Of a stretch of DNA of 64,000 nt, positions 23,570 to 33,868 are shown piece by piece. Below the pieces are notes generated by a model. It was not told the DNA's origin, made no database searches, and was given only the letters and a program-made list of their open reading frames with translations. The DNA is from Aquarana catesbeiana (Eukaryota > Chordata > Amphibia > Anura > Ranidae), in NCBI RefSeq assembly GCF_042186555.1, contig NC_133333.1:217817022-217881021 (forward strand), read 5' to 3'. A program made the position numbers and the translations under genes. The first letter of the stretch is position 1. Each line of letters opens with the position of its first letter.

Positions 23570-23990
23570 GTACATTAATTTGTTGGCAAAAATAGCTTTC
23601 TTTTGTTTAAATGTATACAATGTTTAAAAAAAAATACACATTTTATATACTTGTATCTGGCTTTTAACATTTTTATAGTACCCCATTGTTCTTGGTGGCA
23701 ACAATATCTATTTTTGTGCCCATTTTTGGAAAACAAGTGCCGTTTTGGAAACGTTACGATTATTTCTACAGTTCTTGTAATCTGTGTGAGAGTCACAGTT
23801 GCTAATTTTGTTGTCCTTTATTTTCTGATCTGTTTTTTGAGCCTGTAGCTGTAAGCTTTTGATGTTTCTCAAATGTCTGAGAGGGGTAGAGCCGAACTTC
23901 ACATCCTGTGATGGAGAAAGAGAGAATTCTGGAGAATGAAAATTAAAACCTTAGAATTTGTCTGTTATTCTGGTTGTGTGTTTCTGTCTT
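23570..23990 (+). terminator. Possible transcript 3' end with ATTAAA signal
   Basis: An AT-rich, repeat-poor stretch ends with ATTAAA at 23942-23947, followed about 20-30 bases later by tctggttgtgtgtttctg. This is a common signal plus GT-rich downstream element. It could be the distal poly(A) site of the transcript ending in the exon at 10736, or of another plus-strand gene. The evidence is the motif pair and base composition only. Confidence 0.35.
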
Positions 23991-24159
23991 TGAGAAATGT
24001 AACCTTACAGACACACATGCCTTGCTAAATGTCAATATGTCCTTTGTATTGTGAGCAGACATACACTACCAGGTTTTTGCTCACCTTTGTCTATTTCAAA
24101 CATTCATGGGGAATATTTAGTGACTTAGGGTTTTAGTAACAAGTGCAGCAACCCTCTTT

Positions 24160-24644
24160 TTAAAGTGGTTGTAAAGGCAGAAGGTTTTTTTTATCTTATT
24201 GCATTCTATGCATTAAGATAAGCCTACTGTGTGCAGCAGCCGCCCCAGCACCCCCTAATATTTGAGCCCCATCTCTGTCCACGAGTGCCTCGGCTGTCCA
24301 GGACTCTCCCTCCTGATTGGCTGAGACACAGCAGAGGCACCATTGGCTCCCACTGCTGTCCATCAAAGTCAGTTAGCCAATCAACAGAGAGAGGGGGTGG
24401 GCCGAACCGGGGTTCCATGTCTGAATAGACACATGGAGCTGTGGCTCGGCTCGGGTGCCACCATAGCAAGCTGCTTGCTATATGGGGGCATTCGACAGGA
24501 GGGAGGAGCCAGGAGAGCCGAAGAGGGACCCGAGAAGAGGAGGATTTGGACTGCTCTATGCAAAACCACTACAACAGAGCAGGTAAGTATAACATGTTTG
24601 TTATTTTTATAGAAAACAAAAACAAGACTTTACAATCACTTTAA
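24160..24644. mobile_element. TTAA-bounded MITE (TTAAAGTGGTTGTAAAG ends)
   Basis: Left end ttaaagtggttgtaaaggc, right end gactttacaatcactttaa, inverted copies with TTAA at both borders. The interior pairs ctgattggctgagacacag with the later gttagccaatcaacagag region. 485 bp, no coding capacity. Confidence 0.8.
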
Positions 24645-24894
24645 TCATTTTCTGTCGCCAGCAATCACTGCGCTATCTGGAATATACATCTGTGGTAAAT
24701 TTCATGTAGTGTATGTACAGACAAATGATTAGAGCTGTGACAAGTCTCGGGTCCCTGCTTTCAGTAGTAAGATTAGCATGATTGTAATATTGTCTTGGCC
24801 AAAGCACTTTTCTTTAACCCTCCATCTATCTACACGAATATGCATGGTGCACTGCTCGTATTTTTCTTGTGTCTATGTGAAATCATATAGACAC

Positions 24895-25110
24895 CTCATC
24901 ACTCACCAAATTGGTATACACCCAACTGTGGGGCACTGAAACAACTGGTGGTTCTATACACCTAAGTATAGGGTGCTGAAGCAACAGGTTCCGCCATATA
25001 CCCAAATATTGGGTGCTGAAGTAACTGGTTGTGCCATACACCCAAATATAGGGTTCTGAAGCAACTGGTTGTGCCATACACCAAAGTTTAGGATGCTGAA
25101 GCAAGTGGTG
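24895..25110. repeat. ~43-bp minisatellite, about five units
   Basis: Units of the form catacacccaaatatagggt then gctgaagcaactggttgtgc repeat from about 24913 to 25105. The middle units are closest in sequence and the outer units more diverged. The spurious minus-strand frame 24883-25158 is just the repeat translated. Confidence 0.8.
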
Positions 25111-26260
25111 AATGGCATCACAGCAGTCAGAAGAAAATCTTTTGCCAGGAGACCTCAATTGGAACTGTCTTTTTTTGACAGCCCTTGTGCATGTTCTATT
25201 ATAAAGTGCAACAGTTCAGAACCACTGGGGGTCATTCATCAGGAAAGGTGTAATTTTTTATGATGGAGAGGCTCCTGGTGGTTCCAAAACATTTTTTCTA
25301 GGATATGGGGATGAGACGACAATAAGGGTAGCTTTATTTGCAGAAGACTGGAGGTGTGCTGGATAAATATTTTCTTGTGCAAGAGACATCCAGATTTCTA
25401 TGGATCTTTGCAGTGAGCTGTGTTCACAAGCCAGCTGAGCTATGGTAGCAAAGTAAAACCAGCAAGAACCCCACACACATATAGTCTGTCCTGGTCACCA
25501 GTACTGTGGAGAACTCTGCAGTAGTGGTTTGAGCTAACAAAATTGCAGGTTGGTTGTGGGGACAGAACCCAATCACACCATGTTGTTTCTATGAATGAAC
25601 CAATTACAAAATCAATGCATTTGCACCCGTTTTGAGCAAATTGTGATCCTCCAAGTTTTAAATCATAAATCATGGCATCCTGAATTTTTTTAATGTTTTC
25701 GTATATACAGAGTGGCAAGCTTGACTTTGATATACAGGTGAATAGGTATTCACCTGCACTAACAATATCTAAATTCCAGAGAGTCTTCAATTTTCTTATC
25801 TCTGTTCTGGATGGCTGCTTTTTGCATCTGGCCTGTTCTCAATTTGCACACTAATGCTGTAGATTTAGAAATGTTAGGACTTGTCTGCTATAGCCTTGAC
25901 ACAGTCCAGCCGTTCCACCAAACCTTAATTTATCGCTCTTAAAACAAAGCTGCTCTTGGTGACGCAGATTCACATGTAAAATTAGGATGACAGTTTAGTA
26001 CAAGAAACAGACCTTTTAAAAACAGAACAGTTGCTTGTTATTGGCCAGTCTATCTGATTATATAGCATCCTGCAGGCAGTTACTGGTACTCATCTCCTTT
26101 TCCCAACATCTTCCATCCAGAAACTGGTCCGGCTCTACCCCTGTTGTGTATTGTATATACTCTGTATAGCTACATTGTATGGAATACCTAGCTTGTTTGA
26201 TATTTGATATAAGAGAAGTATGTATTGGGTACATTTTGCTAGCCTGGTTGTTTAATCTTG
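25111..26260. other. No gene recognised
   Basis: The open frames 25258-25790 on the minus strand lack motifs and are not supported as genes. No repeat edges seen. Confidence 0.3.
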
Positions 26261-26303
26261 GAAATAAAAAAACAAAAAAAAAAAAACAAAAAAACAAAAA
26301 ACT
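26261..26303. repeat. A-rich tract after an AATAAA-like signal
   Basis: ggaaataaaaaaacaaaa continues as A/C runs for about 40 bases. It could be an old poly(A) tail of a plus-strand retroposon or a simple repeat. No body was identified upstream. Confidence 0.45.
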
Positions 26304-26566
26304 TGTTTGGAAATGCAGAAAAGACATGAGTTCTCACTGGTTCTGTCATAGGTCAAAATAAGGATTTAAAATTAGTTTTGAGTGTCTTTGGATAGAAACA
26401 TAATGATGCTAAGATTTTTTCCTTAAAATATATTATTATTATTATTAATGTCCTCTGGTGTATGTGTTTATTTTTGTTATTTTTGTTTTTAAGTCTTTGC
26501 TTCGCTTTGTGTTTTTTTTCCCAGATGACTTTTGATTAACAGCCAACATCTTTCTTTGCTGTTCAT

Positions 26567-26855
26567 TAAGCTCACATTCATATTGGGGCATTTTTGGCAT
26601 GCGATTTGACATGGCGGCTGTTGCCATCCAAATCCGTGCGTCAACAGCTTTGTGGCCCCGCACCGATTCCCAAAAGTTGTTCCTGTGCTACTTTGGGTGA
26701 CTTTGGGGGCGATTTCAATAAACATCTGTGCATGAACCCACACAGATGTCTGTCAAATCGCCCCTGAAGTCGGACTGCATAGTCCGGTTTGAAATAGTAC
26801 AAGTTCAGCTGGACTCGCACGATTTCAAACCCGCATCAGTGTGAACGTGGGCTCA
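26567..26855. mobile_element. MITE with agctcaca/tgtgaac termini
   Basis: Left end taagctcacattcatattgg, right end atcagtgtgaacgtgggctca. Interior blocks fold, e.g. tgtgcatgaaccca with acacagatgtctg. It is related in style to 19520-19872 (shared agatgtct and gatttca words). Non-coding. Confidence 0.6.
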
Positions 26856-27287
26856 GGGACACAGAGCAGAGTCTTCTTAGATGTATGGGTTATATTGCAC
26901 CACCTACAGGCGATTGGACACTGACAAAAAAAACACTAGGAGGTCCAACATTACCCCCCACTACCCTCATACTTAGAGCGTATCTATGGTCAAAATGTAA
27001 AATGAAATGTTACATTTCTACAACAAATGTAAACTATTTCCAGCCTATTGCTTTCAAGCTGAACGATCTTGAAGTTTGTAAACTTGCTTTGCGAAGATCC
27101 CCAGACATTTACTTTTACCTTGAATTCTGTGCTATGTATTCACTATGTCTTGAGAGTAGGCACTGCTGTGTCACACATTTCAGAGTCTGCTTTCTGAACT
27201 ACAGAGGTGCTAAGAGAATGACTTTCATGAGGCAGAGTAAGTACGGAATCACTGCTTGCAGGCAGCAATGTACCATGGGATATGTAG

Positions 27288-27884
27288 TAGAGGTCGACCG
27301 ATATATCGGACAATATTTGGCCTTTTTTAAGAAATTGGCAGTCAATTTTTGTGCAAAAATCAGCCGATTACCTCCCTTCCCCCACACTCCACTGACGGTT
27401 TCACACACCGAGCAGCTCTGTGCTCAGTGTGTGAAACTGATTTGCAACTGAATGCAGAGAGAGAGGAGCTGTCAGAATTCAGCGCGATGTCGGGGGTGGG
27501 CGGGACCCAGATATCAAACCAGCCAATGGGATCTGGGCGGGCCGCTACGTGTATGTGACCCTGCCCACTTTCTTAAGCAGCCCAATTGTTGGCTGGTGTT
27601 TGATAGCTGCAGGGCCTTACCCACCCCGGGTTCCGCCCACCCCTGACATCACGCTGAATTCTGACAGCTGGTCTCTGCATTCAGTTACATATAGTGTAAC
27701 TGAAACTGACAGATTGGCTCAGTGTGAAACCTGCCAGTTCCAACAAGTGCCAATTGCCAGTGGCAACCAGTGCCACCTGCCAAAAAAACAAAATCGGCTT
27801 AAAATATCGGCATCATATATCGGCCATCGGCCAGCCCGATTTCTAAATATCGGCCAGAGAAAAACCCATATCGGTCGACCTCTA
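27288..27884. mobile_element. hAT MITE with perfect 8-bp target duplication
   Basis: The ends tagaggtcgaccgatat and atatcggtcgacctcta are perfect inverted repeats. The 8-mer atatgtag flanks both sides exactly (27280-27287 and 27885-27892), the signature of hAT transposition. The interior is a long imperfect palindrome pairing gaatgcagaga with tctctgcattc, and agaattcagcg with cgctgaattct. 597 bp, non-coding, probably among the younger insertions here. Confidence 0.9.
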
Positions 27885-27892
27885 ATATGTAG

Positions 27893-28444
27893 TCCCTAAA
27901 ATGTAAAAGTAATTGGCAGAGGAGGAACTGCAAAGCATGCAGGGAATCCAGGAAGTTGTGAAAAGAGATGACCAGCAGAAGGCCAGCTCTCCATAGCATG
28001 AATGGATATTTTTGAAGTAAGCTTATAATCGATTGCCAATGATAACTATCATTTGGATTACTTTGTATTTGTATCATTGTTTTATAAGAATGGTCATCTT
28101 CGTTCCTCTAAGAGGAGCATTATCCATTTTTTTCCCGTTTTTATCAAGATATTTTTCTTCAGTCAATATTTTTCACTACAGTACAATGCAGAGCCAAGAA
28201 TGCTTCCTTTGCAATTTTCTGGATCAGTTAATCTTCGCTGCTGCTTTGGAGGATGTACCTGGACCCCACCATGAGAGATACAGGGTCAGCCTATAATTTA
28301 CTCATTGAGCACTGGATGCTGCTTAAATTGCTGTCTGTTTTCTACCCATCGGCCAAATCTGGCCCTCGCACCTCTCCTGCACTTCTGCCCCTGGCTTCTT
28401 CCTGGCAGGTAAGGTAAGAGGATTGCACTGTGATATAAGGGAAT
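27893..28444. other. No gene recognised
   Basis: Short frames only. A ctggcaggtaaggt near 28401 resembles a splice donor but has no exon attached that I can support. Confidence 0.3.
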
Positions 28445-28758
28445 GGGCGGCACAGTGGTGTAGTGGGTAGCACTCTCGCCTAGCAGTAAGAAGGGTCGCT
28501 GGTTTGAATCCCAACCACGACACTACCTGCCTGGAGTTTGCATGCTCTCCCTGTGTCTGCGTGGGTTTCCTCCGGGTACTCCGGTTTCCTCCCACACTCC
28601 AAAGACATGCTGATAGGTTAATTGGATCCTGTCTAAATTGGCCCTAGTATGTATGAATGTGAGTTAGGGACCTTAGATTGTAAGCTCCTTGAGGCTGTAG
28701 GGACTGATGTGAATGTATAATGTATATGTAAAGCGCTGCGTAAATTGACGGCGCTATA
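28445..28758 (+). mobile_element. V-SINE (tRNA-derived), near full length
   Basis: The head gggcggcacagtggtg is followed by an A-box-like tagtgggtagc (~28461) and a B box ggtttgaatcc (28501-28511), the internal RNA polymerase III promoter. The conserved central core contains tgtctgcgtgggtttcctcc. The tail has gcgctgcgtaaattgacggc and gcgctata. The non-coding RNA would be copied by a LINE in trans. It is homologous to 6098-6408, and its tail abuts the 3' end of a CR1 in the opposite orientation. Confidence 0.85.
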
Positions 28759-28838
28759 GAAGTTACATAGTTACATAGTAGGTGAGGTTGAAAAAAGACA
28801 CAAGTCCATCAAGTCCAACCTATGTGTGTGATTATGTG

Positions 28839-29711
28839 TCAGTATTGCATTGTATATCCCTGTATGTTGTGGTCATTCAGGTGCTTATCTAATAGTTTCT
28901 TGACGCTATCAATGCTCCCCGCTGAGACCACCGCCTGTGGAAGGGAATTCCACATCCTTGCCGCTCTTACAGTAAAGAACCCTCTACGTAGTTTAAGATT
29001 AAACCTCTTTTCTTCTAATTTTAATGAGTGGCCACGAGTCTTGGTAAACTCTCTTCTGCTAAAAAGTTTTATCCCTATTGAGGGGTCACCAGTCCGGTAT
29101 TTGTAAACTGAAATCATATCCCCTCTCAAGCGTCTCTTCTCCAGAGAGAATAAGTTCAGTGCTTGCAACCTTTCCTCATAACTAATATCCTCCAGACCCT
29201 TTATTAGCTTTGTTGCCCTTCTTTGTACTCGCTCCATTTCCAGTACATCCTTCCTGAGGACTGGTGCCCAGAACTGGACCGCATACTCTAGGTGCGGCTG
29301 GACCAGAGTCTTGTAGAGCGGGAGAATTATCGTTTTATCTCTGGAGTTGATCCCCCTTTTAATGCATGCCAATATTCTGTTTGCTTGGTTAGCAGCAGCT
29401 TGGCATTGCCTGTCATTGCTGAGCCTATCATCTACTAGGACCCCCAGGTCCTTTTCCATCCTAGATTCCCCCAGAGGTTCTCCCCCCAGTGTATAGATTG
29501 CATTCATATTTTTGCCACGCAAATGCATTATTTTACATTTTTCTACATTGAACCTCATTTGCCATGTAGTCGCCCACCCCATTAATTTGTTCAGGTCTTT
29601 TTGCAAGGTTTCCACGTCCTGCAGAGAAGTTATTGCCCTGCTTAGCTTAGTATCGTCTGCAAATACAGAGATTGAACTGTTTATCCCATCCTCCAGATCG
29701 TTTATGAACAA
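28839..29711 (-). pseudogene. CR1 reverse transcriptase, palm/thumb and C-terminal part
   Basis: A continuous frame of 290 residues. It opens FINDLEDGINSSISVFADDT, where FADD near residue 18 is the catalytic motif (nucleotides ~29652-29663). It continues with NVEKCKIMHL and KDLGVLVDDRLS (thumb), then LYKTLVQPHLEYAVQFWAP, RVQRRATKLI and LFSLEKRRLRGDMI, the conserved CR1 C-terminal region. This stretch alone is undamaged, but it is separated from the N-terminal RT part by a frame break at about 29712-29900. It could not be translated as one enzyme. The family call is strong by motif order. Confidence 0.85.
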
Positions 29712-29865
29712 ATTAAATAGATTGGTCCCAGCACAGAACCTTGGGGAACCCCACTACCCACCCCTGACCATTCTGAGTACTCCCCATTTATCACCACCCT
29801 CTGAACTCGCCCTTGTAGCCAGTTTTCAATCCATGTACTCACCCTATGGTCCATGCCAACAGACC

Positions 29866-30477
29866 TTATTTTGTACAGTAAACGTTTATGGGGAACTGTG
29901 TCAAATGCTTTGCAAAATCCAGATACACCACGTCTACAGGCCTTCCTTTACCTAGATGGCAACTCACCTCCTCATAGAAGGTTAATAGATTGGTTTGGCA
30001 AGAACGATTCTTCATGAATCCATGCTGATTACTGCTAATGATATCGTTCGTATTACTAAAATCCTGTATATAGTCCCTTATCATCCCCTCCAAGAGTTTA
30101 CATACTATCGATGTTAGGCTAACTGGTCTGTAATTCCCAGGGATGTATTTTGGGCCCTTTTTAAATATAGGAGCTACATTGGCTTTTCTCCAATCAGCTG
30201 GTACCATTCCAGTCAGTAGACTATCTGTAAAAATTAGGAACAACGGTCTGGCAATCACTTGACTGAGTTCCCCAAGTACCCTCGGATGCAAGCCATCTGG
30301 TCCCGGTGATTTATTAATGTTAAGTTTCTCAAGTCTAATTTTAATTCCGTCCTCTGTTAACCATGGAGGTGCTTCCTGTGTTGTGTCATGAGGATAAACA
30401 CTGCAGTTTTGGTTACTGAAGCCCCCCGATTCACTCGTGAAGACTGAGGAGAAGAATACATTCAATACCTTTGCCAT
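29866..30477 (-). pseudogene. CR1 reverse transcriptase, N-terminal part
   Basis: This frame encodes the beginning of the RT domain. It opens near EMAKVLNVFFSSVFTSE, followed by NINKSPGPDGLHPRVLGEL (fingers motif), PIFKKGPKYIPGNYRPVSLT (motif 2 region) and SSNQHGFMKNRSC. It then reaches the first catalytic aspartate region in VVYLDFAK. After DFAK the frame changes: the run of A before gcatttgac is one base short against the usual DFAKAFD coding sequence, a single-base deletion that ruins the polymerase. Coding sequence also continues upstream of this frame to about 30650 (KKNPKKFFKYVNSK on the minus strand). The element is therefore a dead copy. Confidence 0.82.
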
Positions 30478-30655
30478 CTCCCCATCCTTTGTAACCAGAT
30501 GTCCTTCCTCATTCTTTATGGGGCCAATATGGTCTGTCCTCCCTTTTTTACTGTTTACATACTTAAAGAATTTCTTGGGATTTTTTTTGCTCTCCTCCGC
30601 TATGTGTCTTTCATGTTCTATCTTTGCTGTCCTAATTGCACCTTTACATATCTGA

Positions 30656-31275
30656 GTACCTGAAGTACCTGAAATAAAATGAAATAAAATAAAATAAATA
30701 AGGGAGGGTGGGGGGGCTCTTGTCCTCAGATGTTATTGGGAATGGGGTGCTCTGGACAAATACAACTCTATGCCAGTTGAAAAGGAGGGTCTCACACCAC
30801 TGATATCACCCACAAGAAACTTTATTGGAGACTGATCAGACAGGACACCATGGCAATGACTTACCTTTGTGAATCTGAATGGGATCAGCCTCACTGCAGT
30901 CTGGGAGATGGGGTGGATGTTTTGCTTACTGACAGGTTACCTTTAAAGACAAACTACAGTTTATTCAGTTATATATTCACAGTTTTTGATATGTGATATC
31001 TGTGTTCATGTTTTATACAGCTCATTATTTTAATAGCATGAAGAGGTTTACAAGCAGAGCATACAGTGTATAAAACCAGACCTTAAGAATAATGCAGTCA
31101 ACCTTGTATATGCGTAATTTGTAATGATATACATATGTGGCAGGTTTTCCTTGTAGGGCTTGTTTACTTTTGCTTCAAAACATGGCTTCGGACACACTTT
31201 TTTAAAGCCCTCTGAACTCCAGTCAAAGAACCTGTCCCTAAATAAATGGTTAGCTTACTGTCCTGTTTTCACCTG
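30656..31275. other. No gene recognised
   Basis: ttaaagacaaactacag at 30951 resembles the left end of a TTAA element, but no matching right end was found. A short AAAAT-type simple repeat lies at 30670-30700. Confidence 0.35.
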
Positions 31276-31600
31276 GTGTTTGCTTTGCTTAAAAAAATGA
31301 TACCCCATGTTGCTTTAGTGGTGCTTCAAAGTGTCTTCAAAGCCACTATAGACGTCTCTGACAGCTCGCTTGAAGCACCTGAAGCTTTTGAGAGGCTTTA
31401 ATTCAGCTTTAGCTTCGCTTTGTTTTGGAGATATTGCAGGTATGAGATATCAATACACGTGCGCGCACACACACACAGAGGGCATCTGCCAAGCTTCAAA
31501 AAAAAAAAAAGTACTACTAAAGCATTATCGGAGCACCACAGAAGCATCAAAAACACATAAAAAAAGCACGTTGAAGCGGTAGGCATTATAATGGGTGTTG
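31276..31600. repeat. Possible MITE rich in agcttc/gcttcaa words
   Basis: The left half has gtggtgcttcaaagtg and gacagctcgcttgaagc. The right half has agcaccacagaagcatc and gcacgttgaagcgg, which are partly inverted. An A run at 31499-31511 and a CA run at 31463-31477 lie between. The ends are uncertain. Confidence 0.4.
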
Positions 31601-32049
31601 AAGTCGATCAGGCTTTTAGAGTTCCTCTGTTAGATCTAACTTGTCTGAAGTTGGACCCACATTGATATAGGGACAGTGATCTTCATCAATGGGCATGTTT
31701 GGGAGTGCGTTAGCTTCCTGACTCCTGTGCCTTGTCTCTGGATTGCCTCTGCTACTGACCTTTTGCCTGGATACTGATTACGCTATTGATTGCCACCTGG
31801 ATATGGATTACGCTGCCGTTTGCTGTCTGCCCTGACCCTTGCCTGGATACAGATTTCTCCATGGATTGGCACCTGCTGGAACCTTGCTTAGATAACTGAC
31901 TCTGTCATTGCTTGAACAGAACAAAACATCTCCTGCGCATGAGTGTGATGATCAGACTCCAATTCTTCACATATGTCCACCTGATGGAAAGCCGGGATAT
32001 GTCAAACTTTTGCTGCCTTCTCAGGACTGGGAATCCCCTGATAGCATAC
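31601..32049. other. Local tandem duplication, no gene
   Basis: Words such as gcctggatac and attacgct recur three times between 31765 and 31850 with ~40-bp spacing, a small degenerate tandem array. No coding support. Confidence 0.4.
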
Positions 32050-32455
32050 TACAAAAAACACAAAGAGGGAGCACATCGGCCTTGCACATTATCCCAATAA
32101 ATTATTTATTCATAATCTAAAATTAATCTACTCCCAAACACTGAAAGTATCAGCATTAACGTTGCTCAATTCACTACACATGCTCCTCAACTTCGAAGGA
32201 CATCACCCGGATTCTAACTGGCTTACCCGCTTTGAAGGTTGTACCCTCTTCTTCGGAGCCAAACTTTCGAAATATATAAACCAGCTAGAATCCGTGTGGC
32301 GTCCTTCCAAGCTGAGGACCATGTGTAGTGGATTGAGCTTTGATGCTGATGCTTTCAGTGTTTGTGATTAGATTCATTTTAGACTATGAATACATGTTTT
32401 TTCGGGATAATGCGTTCGGCCTGTGCTCCCTTTCTTTGTGTTTTTTTTTTTTTTA
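32050..32455. mobile_element. Near-complete ~400-bp palindrome (foldback element)
   Basis: The left arm opens cacaaagagggagcacatcg and the right arm closes ggcctgtgctccctttc. Inward the arms keep pairing: cattatcccaat with gggataatg, caaacactgaaag with ctttcagtgtttg, tcactacacatg with catgtgtagtgga, and ggattctaactgg with ccagctagaatcc. The centre is near 32250. Arms of nearly 200 bp are imperfect, suggesting moderate age. Confidence 0.8.
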
Positions 32456-32974
32456 GTCTGACGTTGCCTGCCTTGCCCACTGCAAGCTTTAGTGTCTTGA
32501 TGTTAGTCCTTGTTGCTCATGCATACTAGGCCTACCTTGGACCACTCATCATGCTGAAATTATCTGTATGGGAACTCTCTTTGGGTTGCTGGGGAGTAGG
32601 GATGAACTTCGAGTTTGAGTTGAACCCATGTTCGACTCGAACATTGCCTGTTTGACCGTTCATCAAATTGCGAACGATATGCGCCAGATTCGAGTGGCAC
32701 GTCACGGCCCATAATTCACTGCGGCATCGCAGTGCATTGCTGGCTGCTGATTGGCCAATCACAGCACCGTGTGTACAGAGAGCCATAAGTGGCCAAAGCC
32801 AGGGTGGCTTTGTCCAATTATGGCTCAGGGGGTTTAGTACACGCCCCACACTATATAAGGCCACTTGCGTGGCGGCCTTGTGTAGTGTGTTGTGGCGGCG
32901 GAGAGACAGTGTCATTTGATTTAAGTTAGATCGAGTAGGCAGGTCGAGTCAGTTAGCTGCACTTACAGTGTATT

Positions 32975-33015
32975 GTGTGTATATGTGTGTGTGTGTGTAT
33001 ATGTATGTGTGTGTG

Positions 33016-33070
<55 letters not shown>

Positions 33071-33133
33071 ATATATGTATATATATGTGTGTGTATGTAT
33101 ATATATATATGTATGTGTGTGTGTATGTATGTA

Positions 33134-33231
<98 letters not shown>

Positions 33232-33240
33232 TCCTAGGTG

Positions 33241-33283
<43 letters not shown>

Positions 33284-33322
33284 TCCTAGGTGGTGTGTGT
33301 GTGTGTATATGTATATAATATA
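32975..33322. repeat. Compound TG/TA microsatellite
   Basis: About 350 bp of alternating tg and ta dinucleotide runs. Two copies of a unit centred on catcctaggtggtgtgtg (33230-33245 and 33281-33296) lie within it. All long open frames here are repeat translations and not genes. Confidence 0.9.
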
Positions 33323-33374
33323 CTGTATTCAGTTTAGCTAGATCCATTCCTGTTATTCTCTTCCTAATATACTG

Positions 33375-33728
33375 ACAGGCAGGTGTTTTTACAGTATTTA
33401 CAGTTAGTGTACTGTGTACCCTGCACAGTTGCACCTACAGTATAGCTACCTGAAGGTAAGTGCTTGTGTTCTTCTGATCCTATTAATAGCACAGGCAGGC
33501 TCTTGAAGTATTTGCAGTTAGTGTACTGTGTACCCTGCACAGTTGCACCTATAGCTACCTAAAGACAAGTGCTTGTGTGCTTCTTCTGATCCTATTAATA
33601 CCACAGGCAGGCTCCTGAAGTATTTACAGTTACTGTACTGTGTACCCTGCACAGTTGCACCTATAGCTACCCGAAGACAAGTGCTGGTGCGCTTCTGATC
33701 CTATTAATACCACAGGCAGGCATTCTGC
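33375..33728 (+). repeat. 113-bp tandem repeats in the hAT 5' region
   Basis: The block cagttagtgtactgtgtacc occurs at about 33401 and 33514, with a one-base variant at 33627, giving three units of ~113 bp. Each also carries gttgcacct, agctacc, gtgctt and cctattaata. Such repeats often hold transposase binding sites, but that role is inferred. Confidence 0.8.
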
Positions 33729-33749
33729 TAGCTGCTGTGCTGTATAATC

Positions 33750-33781
33750 TGTGTGTGTATATGTGTGTGTGCGTGTATGTG

Positions 33782-33826
<45 letters not shown>

Positions 33827-33827
33827 A

Positions 33828-33865
<38 letters not shown>
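33750..33865. repeat. TG/TA microsatellite
   Basis: Runs of tg then ta immediately precede the start of the decayed transposase. Confidence 0.85.

Positions 33866-33867
<2 letters not shown>

Positions 33868-33868
<1 letters not shown>

Larger units (their letters stand above)
28760..30655 (-). mobile_element. CR1 non-LTR retrotransposon, 5'-truncated
   Basis: It reads leftward and ends at 28760 in two 8-bp units, gttacatagttacatag, the tail characteristic of frog CR1. The preceding 3' UTR is short. About 1.9 kb of ORF2 is kept: the region before the fingers, the RT domain and the C-terminal part. The endonuclease and ORF1 are absent, as expected from incomplete reverse transcription. The 5' break lies near 30650. 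Confidence 0.88.

Noticed and set aside
26885..27451. Plus-strand open frame of 188 residues
   Set aside because: It crosses the left boundary of the hAT MITE at 27288, so it is a chance fusion of flanking and MITE sequence.
32949..33341. Several long open frames on both strands encoding tyrosine/isoleucine/threonine/histidine repeats
   Set aside because: They are translations of TA/TG dinucleotide repeats, open in most frames by composition.
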